Below, in pieces: positions 23,001-35,207 of a stretch of 64,000 nucleotides of DNA (positions are counted from its first letter, which is position 1; each line of letters begins with the position of its first letter). This stretch comes from Apostichopus japonicus (taxonomy: Eukaryota > Echinodermata > Holothuroidea > Aspidochirotida > Stichopodidae): positions 32,947,001 through 33,011,000 of the forward strand of contig NC_092580.1 of assembly GCF_037975245.1 (NCBI RefSeq), written 5' to 3'. The position numbers were made by a program, and so were the translations under genes. The notes below the pieces were generated by a model. The model made no database searches. It worked only from the letters and a program-made list of their open reading frames with translations, and was not told the origin of the DNA.

Positions 23001-26000
23001 TGCTGATGCCACACGGCTCGGTCTCTCCGAATCTAGTAGTCTCTTTGAGGGGCTCGAAACAGACTCCATGATATCTCTAGCTCTTTGATCTGTGATAAAA
23101 TATATGTTGGAAAGATGCATTATGAAAATAACAGTTGCCTTTTTGAAAACGGTGACTAATTTTGCAAACGATAAAGTTTTCCAATTTCCTATCATCCTTG
23201 CAGCAACTTGGTGATGACAAAGTTTTAACCAGAATGCAAAAATGCATTGTGGTTGATGTAACATGTGCCAAAAACAATAGGCTTCTTGTACTTAATGAGG
23301 TACTTTCATACATGATATATGAAATTGGTCTGACGTTCCCTTCTTGAGATATCGTGTTTACAAGGTTTTCATAACTTGAGCCCTGATGACCCCAAATGAC
23401 CTTTGACCTCCACCAAAAACAATAGGCTTCTTGCACTCAATGTGGTACTATTATACATTAAATATTAAGTTGGTCCGACCTTCCCTTCTTTAGATATCGT
23501 GTTTACAAGGTTTTCACAATTTGACCCCTGGTGACCCCAAATAACCTCCACCAAATACAATAGGCTTCTTGTACTCAATGTGGCTTCTACACACTAATTA
23601 TGAAATTTGTCTGAACTTGCCTTCTTGAGGTATCGTGTTTACAAGCTGGGCGTCACAAACACACACACACATACGCCATCATGAATGCATAGGTTAGGAT
23701 TATCATCGAAACCAAAAAGGTGGGATCTGTCGTGTTGGGCTATACTATACTACAAACTTGAAGTGGAAAGAACAAATCTCTACGGAGATACTTAATTTTT
23801 AGCGAAACAATGTTACGGATGAACAAAATGACTTATTAAAGTGAAAATTGAAATCAAGGTAGCAATAAAGTGGTGAATATGTCATCACTTACCAAGACGG
23901 CTCTCAGCCTTAGCTTTCCTCCTTTCTCCCAACTTGAAGAATTTGATGCCATCAACAAACTCTCTAAAATCAATCTCTTCATTGGCATCCTTGTCCAGGT
24001 TATCGACTAATTCATCCAGCATGATGTCAGAGAGTGGGATTTTAGCCTAGATAAAAAAAAAACAGAAATGCTTAGACAGATGATCGAACACGAGTAAAAA
24101 ATTGTAGAAGAAACCAACCTGAATAATGATCTAATGGTAAAGCTGAGATGCTTAGGACGAACCAAATCTAAACATTTTTGTAAATCATATTCTTGGCTAA
24201 CTGCATGAACTAAATGCAGACATTTCATAGCTCGAAAAAGTAATTTGTAAATCAGGGGGTAACAGAAAGTGGAGAGGAGCCACTTTGTCATATAGGAAGA
24301 GTATCCACTTTTGTTCACAAAGGACTCATTTTTACATTGTAACCTTAGAAAATGTTTGGTGTCATTAATGGAGTGTGTACTACCTGTTTTGGTAAACTAC
24401 GAGTAGAATTTTATTGAAAAGAGGGAGGAACCGGGAGCCACATTCCCTAAACTTCTTAAAAATACTGATAGGCATGTTTTCATACATTAGAACCTCTTTT
24501 TGTCACACATCTCACTAACGCCCGAAATCCCTCCCCCCCCCCACCCCAACTTAATTCCTCTCTCGCACACCTGTTGTAAATCATGTTGAAAATGAATCAC
24601 AAAATTCAGAGTCAAGTGTGAGGGGCAAGGGGGGGGGGGGAGGAGATCCTCTATGACAAAGCAAAACCTTGTTAAGATACTGTAGGTTTTTCAACTGTGG
24701 AGAATTTATATTCCCAAGGGTTGAAGGTACCTCTTTGATGCAGTTTTTAAATTCTTGTCGAGTGATGCTCCAACTCTTATCCTTGTCTGCCTGCGCGAAG
24801 AGGTCAACAACTCTCAGTCTTCTCTCACTTAAGTGACGAGCGATTATTTTCACCGCCTCTGGTAGGTCGTAGACTAAATCTGGCTGTGGGCTTCGAGATG
24901 GAACAGCTAGACTTGTGATGGCTATATCATTGTCCTAAGTATTTATCAAACAGAGGGAAAGAAATATTAAATCACCAAAATTAAATGTAGGGTGAACCAA
25001 TCGATAATTAAACCTTTCCTTTTGAAGGAAACTTTCTAATTATTGATTGATTGATTGATTTTTAGTGTCCCAAACTTTTGTCTGCTAACACCACTACACG
25101 ATTACAATAAGTTATTTGCAAATCACTTTTATGACAGATAAACTAAATTAATATTCTCAGATAGAGCAAGAAAGGTATTATAAATGCAAACTTTGGACCT
25201 TCCTGTGGAAACATTTTGTAGTATTGTTGTTTTCGGTTTAAAAGTTTCAAAGATATATGAGATTTAAACGCCTTAAAGTAACTAAACAGTGAGTTACTGT
25301 GTATTTTTAAATTTATTTTTTATCAGATTTTTGATTACAGCAGAAGAGAACAGACTAAAAGCAACTTTCGAGAGTTTCATTTTTAACTACTCAATAATTT
25401 AGTGGTTAAACGTTAGCTTTCCTAACTTCACTGCCTTTGTATGAATCTAGAATTACTCCCATTGAAGCTCAGCAAAACCCTTGATCCAACACAGTGAACC
25501 ATCTCAGACTTTGTTAAAACTTTCTGCCCTCTCTTAATTTCATAGTAAAACTGTACTTACACTGACTCATCAAAGCAAGCTTGTTTGCTCTCTCAATTTG
25601 TTAGCATTGATAGTAAATGAATATTTGACTAGGTAGTGCATACAATGGAAGACCAAACAATGAGAAACCCCCCAAAAAAAATTACAAATGAATGAGACAA
25701 AAAATGGGTGCAGACTTTGTCACATTAATATAGGAAATTTCATTATATTTCAACAAGAATGAAGAATCAGTTTGAGAATGTAACTGAAACTAACACAAAA
25801 AAAAACATGACATAAATTTCTTGTTATGTGAAAGAAAAACTTTATGCGAAAGTAAAGTATGAGGGATGGCAAGGGGGGGGGGGTGTGTCTGTGCCAATCT
25901 GGAAAGGCAGACAGGGTAATATTCCGTGCTATACTGTTTACAGAATCAGAATAACCTTGTAAAGCCAACAAACAGAATATTATAATTGTAAATACTACTG

Positions 26001-28014
26001 AACAGGCAAGTAGCAAGTATTGGATTCTGTTCAAAATGACCAAGATTTGTTTCTTGCCAAGTTTTCCAAGATATAATGTTACTTGTCCACCAAGAATTAT
26101 GTATAATGAATGATTGAGAAAGGCAATTATTGTGCGAGAAATAGTTGACAACTTTGAAGGAAAGTGTTGTGTGTGCAACAAGGAAAAGCCACTATAAATA
26201 CAAAAGAGACACCAAAAGAAGGCAATATTTCAATCATTGTGCAGTGCAGACCATCCTGATAAAGTCACAGTACCTCCTTAATTTCATCCAATATGGGTGA
26301 CACTGATTTCATATCCATGGACTGGAATGGGCAAAGGAATGGAGAAACATTTATCATGTATCAAAAATAAAAGTAAATAATGTAGCAGACAAACAGGTGA
26401 GAATTTATAGCTTCAGGAGTGAGTACAAATACTGAGAATGGAATGCCAAATGTAAAATATTGTTTCTAACAGAATATTATGTTTAACAGCCATTGACTGC
26501 TAGTGGTTGAACAGGGAATCATTTATTGTTAAACCTTTACACATAGCCTTTATCAAGTCTTTGAAATATTGTTAACCATGAAGCTCTTAGAATATACTGT
26601 AAGATTCTGTCTACAAAAATTTGGGTCATTTTTGGCATACCAGTGAATTATGAGTAACTATGAATTTAGATAAATGATTCCCAGGACACAATATGACATA
26701 ATGTTCAGCTAACATGAAGCTATTTTGTAATCTCAAGGGAAGATAAATGTTGAATGGTAAAGTTGTGTTTTATGCATGGAGGTCTCATCAGGTCCAGAAT
26801 GGGATGAGGGTGGCAATGGTCTGGTTCCTTTCTTGAGGAATTGAATTGAGTGTCTTTGCTTAAATAGTATCAAGTGTCACTTAATCACTTCTGAGTTATA
26901 CAACATACATGAAAATACAGCTGTTAACATTGATACTGCATTTTGAAAGGAATTAAGCATGCATCTAGGTGAAACTACTGTAAACCAAGAAACCAAGATC
27001 CCAAGGGAAACTATCCTCGTCTTCTGAGGAACAAGAAGTAAACAGTCACGGTACAAATTACAATTCCGTTGGGTAGCCTTATTCCAACCCTGTTGACGAA
27101 CCTGTTCTATGTTTTGAATCTTTCTTTGTACAATTCTGTTGAGTACCCTCTGCTCCAAGATTGTAAGCTCTGGTTTTCCCTGGAGCCACTTCTCTCCCAG
27201 GCCCATTGTCTCTAATCCATTTCTCAACTTCACTCGAGTCTTCAGCCATCCTTTGTAATCTGCCATCTTCACATCTAATTCCTGACCAAAATAAGATCCA
27301 TGGAAATGCATTAACATTACAGTTGGATGATGGAAATATCGCAGTGAAAAAATAAAATTAATACAAATTATTATGGAGTTGCAAGTTTCTTCTGGCTAAA
27401 AATCAAATACATATACAACTTAGTTTGTGGAAAGGAAGGAAACTGTCTAGAATCATGAGCAAATAGCCAACTATTTTATAATTACAGTTAGGGCAAGCTT
27501 CACATTCAATTGAGCCAATTAGTCATGCATTTAGCCAAGAATTAGACACATGAAGACAAACAATTATCAAATTAAACATAAAGTAAAATATAGTCTATTA
27601 CTTTCACATTTTATGGGCAGAGCTATAAAAAAAATCAATATGCGATAGTAAAGGAAATAAGGAATGTGGTCTGTGTACCTTCTGATGAAGTTCCTGTGTT
27701 TCTTGTTTGCTTAGTATTCTCGGTTCTTCAGGCAAGAAGATCCTTTGACCCTCTGAAGAAGGTATCCGTGGAGACGATTGCACCATAATGTCAGTGTCTT
27801 TACCTTCCATATTGTTCATAGGTGGTGCAATAAATGTCCTTTTCCTTATCCTTGTTGAACCCCATATTTTCTTTGCCGTGGCAAAGACTTTGCTTTTATG
27901 CAAATCTCTGGCTTTGTAGTGCTTTAGCTGGTCTTTGATTGGGAGGAATTCCCAGCTTTCTGGGTTGAAGAGCCTCTTGAGGCCATAGTCAGACCACTCA
28001 ACATCAACCATCAT
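20032..28014 (-). CDS. EFCAB12: EF-hand calcium-binding domain protein 12
   Basis: Nine coding exons join in phase to 645 codons: 27679-28014, 27102-27281, 26274-26321, 24731-24934, 23893-24046, 22851-23089, 21980-22178, 21038-21347 and 20032-20299 (stop TGA at 20032-20034). All introns are GT-AG. Exon 2 has LETMGLGEKWLQGKPELTIL, matching the LETMG..HWLNNKP block I recall in human EFCAB12. Exons 4 and 5 carry two canonical EF-hand loops. The C-terminal part is basic and proline-containing without a known domain. The human protein is about 570 aa, so this one is somewhat longer. It is a poorly studied, probably cilium- or sperm-associated calcium-binding protein (inference). An acceptor (TTACAG) at 28020-28021, just before the ATG, implies an upstream 5' untranslated exon. 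Confidence 0.88.
21500..21545. repeat. (TA)n microsatellite in EFCAB12 intron
   Basis: A run of alternating TA at about 21518-21538 flanked by TGTATG units. Confidence 0.8.
23264..23665. repeat. Interspersed ~140 bp repeat, three tandem copies, in EFCAB12 intron
   Basis: AACAATAGGCTTCTTG-type phrases recur near 23272, 23419 and 23561 (the last with ATACAATAGG), each followed by GATATCGTGTTTACAAG or a close variant and, in the first two copies, by GTGACCCCAAATGACC-like text. The array ends in (CA)n at 23660. Fragments of the same family appear near 1980, 8760 and 44640-44700, so it is a dispersed family, not only a local duplication. Confidence 0.75.
23893..24046 (-). other. EFCAB12 exon 5: second EF-hand
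   Basis: Opens with AKIPLSDIMLDELVDNL and holds the loop DKDANEEIDFRE (D1, D3, N5, I8, E12), also canonical. It pairs with the EF-hand of exon 4 to make one EF lobe. Confidence 0.9.
24731..24934 (-). other. EFCAB12 exon 4: first EF-hand
   Basis: 68 codons, phase 0 on both sides. The helix ARHLSERRLRVVDLFAQA leads into the loop DKDKSWSITRQE, which has D, D, S at positions 1, 3, 5, I at 8 and E at 12: a complete calcium-binding EF-hand loop. Confidence 0.9.
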
Positions 28015-28019
28015 TAAAA

Positions 28020-30083
28020 CTGTAAGAATAAATACAAAAACTATGAAGTATGCAAGGTTACTTTATTCAAAGTTTCTACCTTTTTTGGTAACATTTATTA
28101 AATACAGTAAATTTGGCCTTTTGTTAGTAATAAGCTTCAAGTTCAAAGCTTAGGGGTCTAACTCTAAGTGGAATGATACATGCTTTCCAACTTAAACTTC
28201 TAAGTTCTTCATTAGGCTGCATGAACTTGTGAGATCCACTTAAATATCAAAAGGTGTGCACAACATATGGACTCTTAATTGTATTTGAAATACCTGTATG
28301 TCTGAGTCTAACCATGACGGCGAGTATAGGTCCTCGACAAGGCGTACAGTAGCTACAGTATGCCATTTTTATGGACTAGGCATAGTCTAGGCCTACAATA
28401 ACATGCCATGGTTAGACTGAGTGACATACTGTTACTGTGTTACTTTAAGGCATAGGCAAAAACTTGATCAAAATATATAACTAAAATGCAAAAAGTAATT
28501 TACCAAGTGACGTAATTCGAAGAGAAGATTTTACAGCAACCCACCAAGTTCAATATATTATGTAAGTCGTAACGTGTGCTACATCAAAACATAATACGAC
28601 GAAGGTCCATGCTGACATACAAACAGTTATCAAAACAGGCTAGTTAATAAACTACTCGAAGACTAGTTTCGCGACACTTTATTTACACATAGTGTACGCC
28701 TATTTACATAAGTTGCTTTGGCGACCGCGCTACCACACAATCACCATTATTGTATTTCGTTCTAGCGTCCCCTATTTTAGACGGCAATTTCCAAGGTAGC
28801 GTAGTAAAATGTTCATTGAAACTATAGTACACAGTACGAATTATACTACCGTTAGAGCCTGTGAAAAACAATTGGCTTACTATTATACTGGTATTAGGCC
28901 TAGTACGAGCATCCGTTCACTGTTACTAAATCTTAACGTGAGTATTTTCGCAGTCAATTCAGCAGATATCGCACAATCGCATCTTTGAATAACTGGACAA
29001 ACAAAAGGTGCAGCAAACCGTTAACGTTAGATCTAGGCCTAACTTAACGAAGGTTAACATCAGCTAGCCCTACAGTACTTACCCTGGCATTTGGAAACAA
29101 CATTGCATATTTTGAACTTGAAGGTGTTTCAACCGACAGGCCGATTTACCTCTAATTTAAGAAAGGTTCAGACTTAAAAATTATAACGTAGGCCTAGGCC
29201 TAATTAATATTAAGCTTTTGTTCAAATACACACTTCTAAGAAGGTTGATAACCTTGCCTAGCTATGTAGGCTAGTGAGTTTTTACTCTAGGCCTAGTCTG
29301 AAGGCACTTTTATCTTTTGTTGTCATTCGTTTCCGTGTGAAGTTTTGTGAACTTTGTCATCCTTTGTAGATTGTGTACTTTGTGAGTGGGTTGGGGTTTG
29401 TTATTTACTGCAATAAATATCACTAAGGCCTGTAACTGTGTAAGTGTTAAAATAGGTCAAAGAGCGTTTGTTGCACTTTGTTCAATGTTTTTTACCCTTG
29501 AGGTCAATCGCAACAATAAAAAGAATGAAAAGTTGTTACGTTAGGCCCTTACCATAGTGTCTGCTTTGATGCCTATATTCGACTGATGAAAATTCAGTTA
29601 ATGCCAAATCAGGATTTGTTGTCAAGAATTGCATTCAGTAGAAGGCTAGTACAGCTTCATAGTGACATTTATCTTGCTAGATTTGATACACCTTCAAAGA
29701 AATTTAATGGCCCTAGAGCAAGATTTTGGAATTACTTGGATACCACTGAAATATAAATTGTGATTCATAGAAGTTTGATAGTGCTTGCTTGATCATCCTC
29801 TAGCTAATTATTTTGGGGACAAAGATGATTTGCTGTTTTTTAAACAAGACTTATCCCTCACATACCATTCTGCCATATGTTGCTATTTTGTAGACAAAGA
29901 TTTCTCCCTCCCATACCATTCATTCATAATTTGCTGTTTTGTAGACAAAGATTTCTCCCTCTCATACCATTTTGCCATTATTTGCTGTTTTCTAGACAAA
30001 GATTTATCCCTCCCATACCATTCTGCCATAATTTGCTGTTTCGTTGTTTAATTCGTAGGTTTTGAATCGTCCAAGAAGTCATC
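28020..30083. other. Divergent promoter region between EFCAB12 and the 40-aa gene
   Basis: The two genes point away from each other with about 2.07 kb between start codons. Both seem to have 5' untranslated exons here: an acceptor lies directly before the EFCAB12 ATG, and TTAATTCGTAG at about 30047-30057 lies before the other. Transcription start sites are probably between 28.5 and 29.4 kb. No coding frame is recognised. Confidence 0.5.
29833..30050. repeat. ~58 bp tandem repeat, four copies, carrying splice-acceptor-like sequence
   Basis: The unit includes TTTGCTGTTTTGTAGACAAAG and CTCCCATACCATTCTGCC. Each copy has a pyrimidine tract ending in TAG, and the array runs into the probable true acceptor of the coding exon at 30084. 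The short open frames that cross it are repeat by-products. Confidence 0.8.
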
Positions 30084-31598
30084 ATGTGTTTCAAAGCTAC
30101 CTGCCAGAAATGTAACAAGACCACATGGAAAGGTTAGTTCCAAGTTCATTCATGAATGAGTATTGCCCTAGAAATACAATAGTTATATCAGAACTGGCCA
30201 CCTTAAGTGGGTCTTCTACTACTGCCCTTATGGAATCTCTGGTAATCTGTGTGGGACATCATGTACTTTGAAACTAACCTGACCATATTCAGGGATTTAC
30301 TACATATCTTGCCAACAATGTTTAACAAGGGTAAATTGTGTACACTTGAACCACAGTGCTAGTCTTACAAATTCCCATTTAATAAGCATAGACATGTTTG
30401 ATGTTAAAACATGAAAAACAACAGAGGACAAAGCCGTGCTTGGTAAGCTGCTGCTGGTATGGTTGTTTCTTACTTTCTATATTTCTTTCTATTCTTGAAA
30501 GAGGTAAATAAAAAAGGAAGAGAGGCTAGGGCTCATGGTTTGACCTTATAAACAGAATACATCAGTTATTTTATTATTTAAATCTAACTGAGGACTAATG
30601 TTGAGTTGCCTGGTTTTCATATTATCATTAAGGTTTAAAAACCAACCTGCCCACATTCTCAGTCTCTTCCAACGAACAGACAGTTTGCGATGATGAATAT
30701 CAAATTAAAAATGGAAACAAATATGAAAATAATACTTAATCATAACAGGAGGGTGATATTTTTACCAGTGGTTTGTGAATGTTAGATTGTTAGATGAAAA
30801 GTTCAAAATTGTCAGTCTTTCATCCAGTACTATATCATTGTATGACCTTGGAGACACCCTACCTGTAAGTGTGTGTGGGTGGGTGTGTGTGTGTAAATAA
30901 AGTTATAATCATCAATAAGGCATTCGGGCTGGAATTATTTTATTTGCTTAGGGTGTAAATTCCAAGTGATTTGATTCTAGCCCTTTACTTCATCCAGCAG
31001 TCCCACTAAATTTAACAAACAAGTGGGTAAGGGTCGAAAGTATTTGGAACATGAAAGTGCTTAATCTGATAGGGAGAGAGCACAGTTGCTCATAGGAACA
31101 TGTACAGAACTATTCTTCAGAAATGTAGGGAAGAGGAAGGAGGGGAGGAGGGTGGGGGTTGGGGGGGGGTTGGGAATGGGTAATGAAACACAGATTTAAC
31201 TATTTAGTATTTATTGCAGACCCTCCAGAAGCAGCACCCAATATAAAATGACAGTTCGATATATAGTAGAGTATTTTCCAATAACAATGATGCTGGAGGG
31301 GGTGGGGGTGGGTTGGGGGTGTGGAGGGAGCTGGGCTGCCAAATGTATGAGTCCAGTAACATTGATGCTGGAGGGGGGTGGGGATGTGAAGGGAGCTATG
31401 CTGCCAAATGTATGAGTCCAGTAACATTGATGCTGGAGGGGGGTGGGGGTGGGTGGGGAATGTGGAGGGAGCTTGACCTCTAGCTGGAACATTGCAACAT
31501 ATTGCATTTGTTTGTTCTTTACAGGGTGTGGCAAACACATTGAGAGCGTGATGAAGGACGTCCCAGAAGACCAACGATGTACATGTCCTCGAGAATAA
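30084..31598 (+). CDS. Conserved 40-residue six-cysteine microprotein, function unknown
   Basis: Two coding exons, 30084-30132 (donor AAAG|GTTAGT) and 31525-31598 (acceptor TTTACAG), join in phase to exactly 40 codons plus TAA. The product begins MCFKATCQKCNKTTWKGCG and ends VPEDQRCTCPRE. Cysteines at 2, 7, 10, 18, 35 and 37 give a CxxC knuckle plus CxC tail, with TTWxGCGxH in the middle: a zinc-ribbon-like or metal-binding pattern. Small proteins of this pattern (MC..C.KC.K.TW.GCG.H...V...VP...RC.C) occur, as far as I recall, in animals, plants, fungi and bacteria without an assigned function. The agreement of the spliced frame with that pattern is the evidence that the gene is real. It is divergent from EFCAB12 and has a poly(A) signal downstream. 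Confidence 0.8.
31141..31480. repeat. G-rich ~60-75 bp tandem repeat, about three copies, in the intron of the 40-aa gene
   Basis: Units contain TGATGCTGGAGGGG, GGGTGGGGGTGGG and CCAAATGTATGAGTCCAGTAAC. The runs of three or more G could form G-quadruplexes in the pre-mRNA. Long antisense frames here are repeat artefacts. Confidence 0.8.
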
Positions 31599-31985
31599 CT
31601 CTCTCATAAATCAAATGATGAACACTTGGTGAAGATTATGAAATTTTAATAATTAGAAATGGGAGATATTGGTGGTGTTATGTTTTTCGCCTCTGGTAAT
31701 TGAAGTTGGCTGTCCTTACTTTCGTCAGACCAATACTGTTTCACTTTAACACTGATATTATCTCATTATATACATATATACAGTATCTTCAAAGTCTGTT
31801 TTTGTTCTTAATTGCGTATATTTTCTTGCCTTCGTTAAAAGTAAGATGGAGCAAGTTTGTTTTCCTACAGACAATGGAGCTTTGTTAGGTTTACTCTCCA
31901 CTAGTGATTTGCTAACATTGTTTGCTCTCTGTTAAACAGTCCTGATGTAAACAAGAAGAAATCTTGAGACAGTGTTTGATTATCA

Positions 31986-31991
31986 AATAAA
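31986..31991 (+). promoter_or_regulatory. Poly(A) signal AATAAA for the 40-aa gene
   Basis: The AATAAA lies 388 bp after the stop codon and is followed by a T-rich and TGT-containing stretch, consistent with the 3' end of this transcript. Confidence 0.55.
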
Positions 31992-32019
31992 GCCTTTATT
32001 TGTCCAGAATGGACCCTCT

Positions 32020-33147
32020 AAGGAATTTTACTTTTAAAGTTTGTGGAAGTTCTTGAATAACACAAATATTAATACTGTACCACTCTCAAGATTCCTTTGA
32101 GTGGTTTTAAGTGTGTTTGATGACAAGGACTATCATCTCAAGGCCACGCTAGTTGTACAACACAAAAGTTCATATCATTGTTAGCAATATATGCCCCATA
32201 TATGCTAGAAAGTGATCTCATATATGCTAAAAAGTCTAGTTATGGTCACCCATGCTCTCTAACTTGAGCAAGAATTTTACTGCCAGTCTCTGGGTATTTT
32301 TTGCTGATTTAGGCAGAATTGTCTGATTCAACAATTCTCAAAGTTTCAAAATAAATTTTGAAAATGGTGTGAAACTACCAGATAGAACCTCAAGATTCTT
32401 ACTTCCAGAATGTGAAGAGTAGTATGGAATGTTTTCTTTTCTGTTCAGTCTACCGTAGTACATCAGCAGATGGTCTTTCAATTTTACCCGCCTTTATATC
32501 TGAAATTGGTCAAGATATGCAGTAGGCAACATCACATACGACAGTTCATATTCATTGCTGATGTAGTATTTAATATCTTGTTTTTTCATAGAATTAACAT
32601 AAATTCTTATGTGCCTTACTTTAGCAAACAGTATGTTCTGTTTATATTTTAATATATGCATTATTATCATTTTGTATCTTTTATCAGTGTTGGACAGGGG
32701 ATGTTGGGGGGGGGGGGGGGTTGGCAGAGGGAGGAGTGCCATAGGCCAATGGCAACTGAAATAATATTTGCAAGGTTTAATCGGACTTGATGTATCCCAG
32801 CTAAGATTACTACCTCTGAAATACAATGACTTGTCAAACATGAATGAGGCTTAGGGTCATGTTAATTTACATATCATTTACATCAGGAAATGGTTTTACA
32901 TCTACTGTACTGACATTGGTATCCATGGATACATGTTCTATAGGAAGTGGTGGGGTATATCTAAAAAAGCAAACATCTCAAGTACATTTGCATTATCATT
33001 AACTGACAAGTTTGTAGTGATTGTAAACAGTTGATAAGTATTAACCCATGACATTACATCTTTCATTTTACCAAGTTGGGTGGGTGGGAGCGGGGGGTGG
33101 GAATGGGATGTGGGATTGGAAAGGATGGTTGTATTTTTACTATTTGT
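32020..33147. other. Intergenic region, nothing recognised
   Basis: AT-rich with a poly-G run at 32705-32720. No coding frame with family resemblance. Confidence 0.5.
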
Positions 33148-33534
33148 GGAGGGCGTTGTGGTCAAGTGGTTAAGGCAGTGGACTGGTGATCTAAGGATTA
33201 CAGGTTCGAGCCCTGGCCAGATCATTGCATTGTGTCCTTGGGCAAGGCACTTTATCTCCATTGCCTCACTTCACCCAGGTGTATAAATGGGGACTTGCGA
33301 GGTAACTTGTAAATATAGTTGCATGCGCCGGTTTCTGGCTGCACCCTATGGGAAGTCCCCCGGGGACACGTGGTTGTGGTACACTGTGGTGCCCCAGGAG
33401 AGATTGATTGAATTGCGCACACTTTGGTGTGAGGGTGTGACAAGTTACCAATGACCAAGGCTAATAGCGCCTTTGAACAATTTATGTTGACTTTGGCGCT
33501 ATATAAATGTCTTCTGATTGATTGATTGATTATT
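33148..33534 (+). mobile_element. tRNA-derived SINE, family B
   Basis: The head GTGGTCAAGTGGTTAAGGC is an A-box-containing tRNA-like start and GGTTCGAGCCC at about 33203 is a perfect B box. The body has TTGGGCAAGGCACTTTATC, a phrase shared by many marine invertebrate SINEs. The 3' part TTGGCGCTATATAAATG and the (TGAT)n tail look like a LINE-matched 3' end. About 387 bp, apparently full length. It differs in sequence from family A. Confidence 0.88.
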
Positions 33535-35207
33535 GATCAGGAGTGTATGGAATAATTAATCTGGGGATTGCATAGTTACTATTATTGGGTATTTTGTTGT
33601 AAATGTTGACACTAAATTCTTGACTGGAGTATATGGCAAGGGTTGTAACAATTCATTTAATTCCATCCCATTTTATGATTGAGTTGATTCTTTTCTGGGT
33701 GATGTTCCCATAACATGTCCAATCCAGTCTGTGTGTCTCTGTTTGGTAGTATGTGGGTTAGGGTTGGGATGGGTGGGGGATGGGGGGGGAGGAGATCATC
33801 ACCATATCTGTAAAGAGCATTTCATTGTGGGAAAGTCACCACTGTGACACACAAGCATGAGCGTTCAAACTCATTCATACATACTGTATGATTGGTTGAT
33901 GTTTGTGAGTTATTACATAGCAGAATAGTAGATTCTTCCACAAATGCATTTTTCTTGTCACTGTTACAGTACTTAGTTAGCTGCAAGTATTTCAATGATT
34001 ATATTCAAAGCTTTTCTCAATACTTTAAGATCTTTCAGATGTTATAATCTCACAATAAGTAAATTAGTAGTTTATTATTTCATACAGTAAACGAGGACCA
34101 GATACTTTATTCCTTTCTCATCGCATGGACTCAATAACATGACAAGAAAAAATTTCAATTTCTTCATGCTTTCTCTTTTTTCTTGGGTTTTTGGGGGAGG
34201 GGGGAGGGGGGGTAGTAGGGGAAGGTTGTCACAGAACCTTTGAAGTTTGCTTCCATCAAAGCTCTGCAGTACTAAATGTTTTGCCAGCACTGGTTTTGGT
34301 TAATGTATTTCAATAAAGTTTACAAGTTAAGAAAGATTTCTATGAGGTTGAACCTTAAGTACTTTAAGTCGTTCAGTTTGAAACTGACTGTGAAGATGTC
34401 ACCTGACCAAACCATGTCTGTACTTAACTGGCTCCTCTCCTATCTAACTAGGGTATATCTATATATGGATACAGATGGCTGCTCTAGTTATCAGCAAGTT
34501 CTTTGCCCACTACAGAAATATTTATGCTTCACAAATCTTGATCAACCTATCAAAACAATTGTTGACCAAACTCAAAATGGTTCTTCACCACTACCTGGGA
34601 ATTGATCAAACCTCAGAGACCCAACCCTCTACCCCTCCATCAATACCAGTAATTTTATGCAAGCATCCATCGATGTGTGGAAGATAGATACCCTACTTAA
34701 ATACCTTTTCGTATTTCATGTAGAAAACAACATGTTACAGATGCTTAAATTGTCTCTTTGAAGGTAGAATAAGGGTGAAAGAACCATTCTATTTAGTGTC
34801 CCAGTTTATTCATCCCAAAATATGTAATAAGATAAAATCAAGCAAAGATGCTCAACAGTTATTTGATATTAAAACAAAATCCATGAAAATTGATCTGGTT
34901 TTGGATATCCATGCTGAAGCTAATTAAAATGTCTTCACAGAATTAACAAAGGCAATAAAACAGCTGCCATGCCCATATGTACACTTAAAGTTGACTCGCA
35001 GCTGCGTGTATTAATTCAGTTCATATTCTAAAACTCAAAGGTCAGTTTCAAGGTCAAAGTCTATTGTAAGCCACTGTATATTTCACCTTGTTTTCATTCA
35101 ATTAACTATGCTGGTCTCAACCCTGATCAGTTAATTGAGATTTCCATTATTGAAATTCCTTTGATTTCTTCTTTAAATATCCAAAAACAGCTGGTTGAAT
35201 GATTTCT
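33535..35207. other. Intergenic region, nothing recognised
   Basis: Contains G-rich stretches (33760-33795, 34195-34220) and overlapping short frames at 34276-34690 with no domain. No gene supported. Confidence 0.5.

Noticed and set aside
31200-31607. Minus-strand frames of 109-135 codons
   Set aside because: Made by the G-rich tandem repeat and antisense to the microprotein exon.
33148-33222. Possible tRNA gene (A and B boxes)
   Set aside because: The head belongs to a SINE; the body and (TGAT)n tail follow directly and a clean cloverleaf was not evident.
34276-34690. Overlapping plus-strand frames of 109 and 70 codons
   Set aside because: No domain, no supporting splice context, and the peptides do not resemble any family I know.
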